A stretch of DNA of 6,854 bases. It comes from Desulfobacterales bacterium. GTDB taxonomy: Bacteria > Desulfobacterota > Desulfobacteria > Desulfobacterales > Desulfobacteraceae. Under the pieces are notes generated by a model. It made no database searches and was not told where the DNA came from. It saw only the letters and a program-made list of their open reading frames with translations. Location of the stretch: positions 1 through 6,854 of the forward strand of contig JAKSAU010000202.1 in NCBI GenBank assembly GCA_022361535.1, read 5' to 3'. Below, piece by piece: positions 5,676-6,854 of this stretch. Positions within the stretch are counted from its first letter, which is position 1; each line of letters begins with the position of its first letter. Both the position numbers and the translations under genes were made by a program.

Positions 5676-6762
5676 TGCCTGGATCCTGGCTGAACAAGGT
5701 TGTTTGATTACGACCGTTCTGTTTTGACCTATACAGGGCATTATCTGCCTTGGCTATCCAGTCATTGGCTGTACATAATTCTTCAGTGCCGGTCATGGGG
5801 GCCACCCCAAAGGACATGGTCACCCGAATAGATTTTCCCTTTATTTGCCTTCCTGTACGATTCACCATGGGAAAACCATAAGACTCAATGGTTTTTCTGA
5901 TGCGCTCTGCAATCTCCATGGCCTTGATGCTGTCCGTATCATCGAAGATCATTAGAAATTCTTCTCCGCCATATCGTCCGGCCACATCAAAGTATTCTCT
6001 CATGGAACTGGAAATAATGGCACCCACCTCTTTTAACACCGTGTCTCCCTGGATATGTCCGTATGAATCATTCACAGGTTTAAAAAAATCAATATCCGCC
6101 ATGATAAGAGCTGCCGAGCTGTCTGGTTTTCGCTTAAACCTTTTTATTATCCGGCTGACCTCCTCTTTTATCTTCCCGGAGTTATACAGGCCGGTTAAGT
6201 CATCATATTCTGCTTTGTGCTTAAATCGGGTTTTCAAAATAACCGTAGATAACAGGTTACACATGATTTTCATGGCTGAAATTTCAAAATCACGGGTTGC
6301 GGATTCTTTGCCCAAAAAATCTCCGCCAACCAAGTAAGCACCACCGAAATCCTCCGGGAAATAAACATACCCCATAATGTCACAGCCCATTCCCGACACA
6401 TTTATATGGGATATTTTTTTAGTTGAAAAAGCATTGACTTCATTTACGTATCGTTTATCCCGGGCATCTAAAAAGAGCCTTAGTTTCCGGCCTTCTTTCA
6501 GGTCCATTCTTGATCCATCCGGGTCCACCACCTTGATCACTTCTAAAATAAGCCTGTCGTTGATCACATTGGATACCTTGTAAAGAACACTGATATCAAA
6601 AAGAAGAGTCTGGCGAATAATTTCAAGGGGATCGTTAAAAAATGCATCTCGATTCAAATCCGAGCCGGTAATTTTTATATCCCGTCCCAGGGAATTTAAA
6701 TAACCGGTAAGTTTGCCCAAAGCATTTAGGATTTGTTCGGCATCAGATGCATGTTTTTTCAC
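5668..6762 (-). CDS. Diguanylate cyclase with GAF-like sensor domain (GGDEF protein)
   Basis: This 364-residue soluble protein makes cyclic di-GMP from two GTP. The C-terminal GGDEF domain (about 185-358) begins with YDDLTGLYN (186-194), has the metal-binding MADIDFFKPVND (221-232) with SYGHIQGD, and the active-site signature GGEEF (265-269), a catalytically competent variant; SFGVA (317-321) and the ADNALYRSKQNGRN end are normal. The inhibitory RxxD site is altered: D259 is in place but E256 replaces the arginine (R255 is one residue early), so product inhibition may be weak. Residues about 15-178 resemble a GAF sensor domain (YKVSNVINDRLILEV, then GYVYF...GGAYLVGGDF); the ligand is unknown. 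No membrane segment or signal peptide is seen. The start is GTG at 6762, behind a G-rich ribosome binding site (AAGGGGGG, 6765-6772). No phosphodiesterase domain is present. Confidence 0.92.
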   Translation of the reverse strand: MKKHASDAEQILNALGKLTGYLNSLGRDIKITGSDLNRDAFFNDPLEIIRQTLLFDISVLYKVSNVINDRLILEVIKVVDPDGSRMDLKEGRKLRLFLDARDKRYVNEVNAFSTKKISHINVSGMGCDIMGYVYFPEDFGGAYLVGGDFLGKESATRDFEISAMKIMCNLLSTVILKTRFKHKAEYDDLTGLYNSGKIKEEVSRIIKRFKRKPDSSAALIMADIDFFKPVNDSYGHIQGDTVLKEVGAIISSSMREYFDVAGRYGGEEFLMIFDDTDSIKAMEIAERIRKTIESYGFPMVNRTGRQIKGKSIRVTMSFGVAPMTGTEELCTANDWIAKADNALYRSKQNGRNQTTLFSQDPGIS

Positions 6763-6764
6763 GT

Positions 6765-6772
6765 TCCCCCCT
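6765..6772 (-). promoter_or_regulatory. G-rich ribosome binding site of the diguanylate cyclase gene
   Basis: The minus strand reads AAGGGGGG three bases before the GTG at 6762. Pairing of its first part (AAGG/GG) with the 16S anti-Shine-Dalgarno end gives a workable spacing of five or so bases. It supports the GTG as the start, since no other start with a ribosome binding site lies near. Confidence 0.5.
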
Positions 6773-6810
6773 TGTCCGAATCAAATGCGACCTGTCCTTC
6801 AAAATCAAGG

Positions 6811-6819
6811 ATTATCACA
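6811..6819 (-). promoter_or_regulatory. Extended -10 promoter of the diguanylate cyclase gene
   Basis: The minus strand reads TGTGATAAT, an extended -10 element (TGn plus GATAAT, five of six matches), predicting a start near 6804 and a leader of about 40 nt. No good -35 box lies 17 nt upstream, which extended -10 promoters can tolerate. Confidence 0.4.
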
Positions 6820-6829
6820 CGGATATCAA

Positions 6830-6850
6830 TTGCATTACCTGAAAATGCAA
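6830..6850. repeat. Inverted repeat over the -35 region of the cyclase promoter
   Basis: TTGCATT and AATGCAA are exact 7-base inverted copies with a 7-base spacer. The centre (6840) is about 36 bases upstream of the predicted cyclase start, so a protein bound there would cover the -35 region. It could instead belong to a gene beyond the window edge. No T-run follows within the window, so a terminator is not supported. Confidence 0.35.
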
Positions 6851-6854
6851 GGGC

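Noticed and set aside
5888..6337. Plus-strand open frame of 149 codons
   Set aside because: Antisense to the GGDEF domain, whose motifs are all on the minus strand.

Overview
The window looks like a chromosomal segment of an anaerobic bacterium, most likely a sulfate-reducing deltaproteobacterium related to Desulfobacteraceae. That placement is inferred from the style of the 16S 5' end, the moderate AT content, a radical SAM/SPASM enzyme behind a perfect FNR-type box, and the protein flavour. No single marker proves the genus.

Left edge (1-276, minus strand): the first bases are the 5' end of a 16S rRNA gene that runs off the window. Upstream of it is an rRNA leader and promoter: a boxA-like antitermination motif, a long hairpin followed by nine U residues, and a TTGACA / CATATT promoter with A-tract DNA behind it. 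The radical SAM/SPASM gene (277-1554) lies just upstream in the same direction, with no terminator of its own before the rRNA promoter.

Middle (1555-2718): a short regulatory gap holds a perfect FNR-type palindrome, placed as expected for a class II activator of the radical SAM gene. On the plus strand follow two overlapping small genes: a DUF3368-like PIN-domain protein and a protein resembling the N-terminal part of TOPRIM primase-like proteins, which stops soon after the TOPRIM region seems to begin. This pair is the least familiar part of the window.

Right half (2719-6854): an EamA/DMT transporter gene (minus) is divergent from a two-gene operon (plus) encoding a DUF318/COG0701 permease and its usual partner, a TIGR03943/YcgQ-like subunit. 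The two overlap by 10 bases and probably form one membrane complex. A GAF-like/GGDEF diguanylate cyclase gene (minus) converges on this operon and overlaps its last codons. The window ends in the cyclase promoter region. No tRNA, CRISPR array, insertion sequence or phage integrase was seen. The longest stretches without a gene are 3634-3882 and 40-276, both regulatory.
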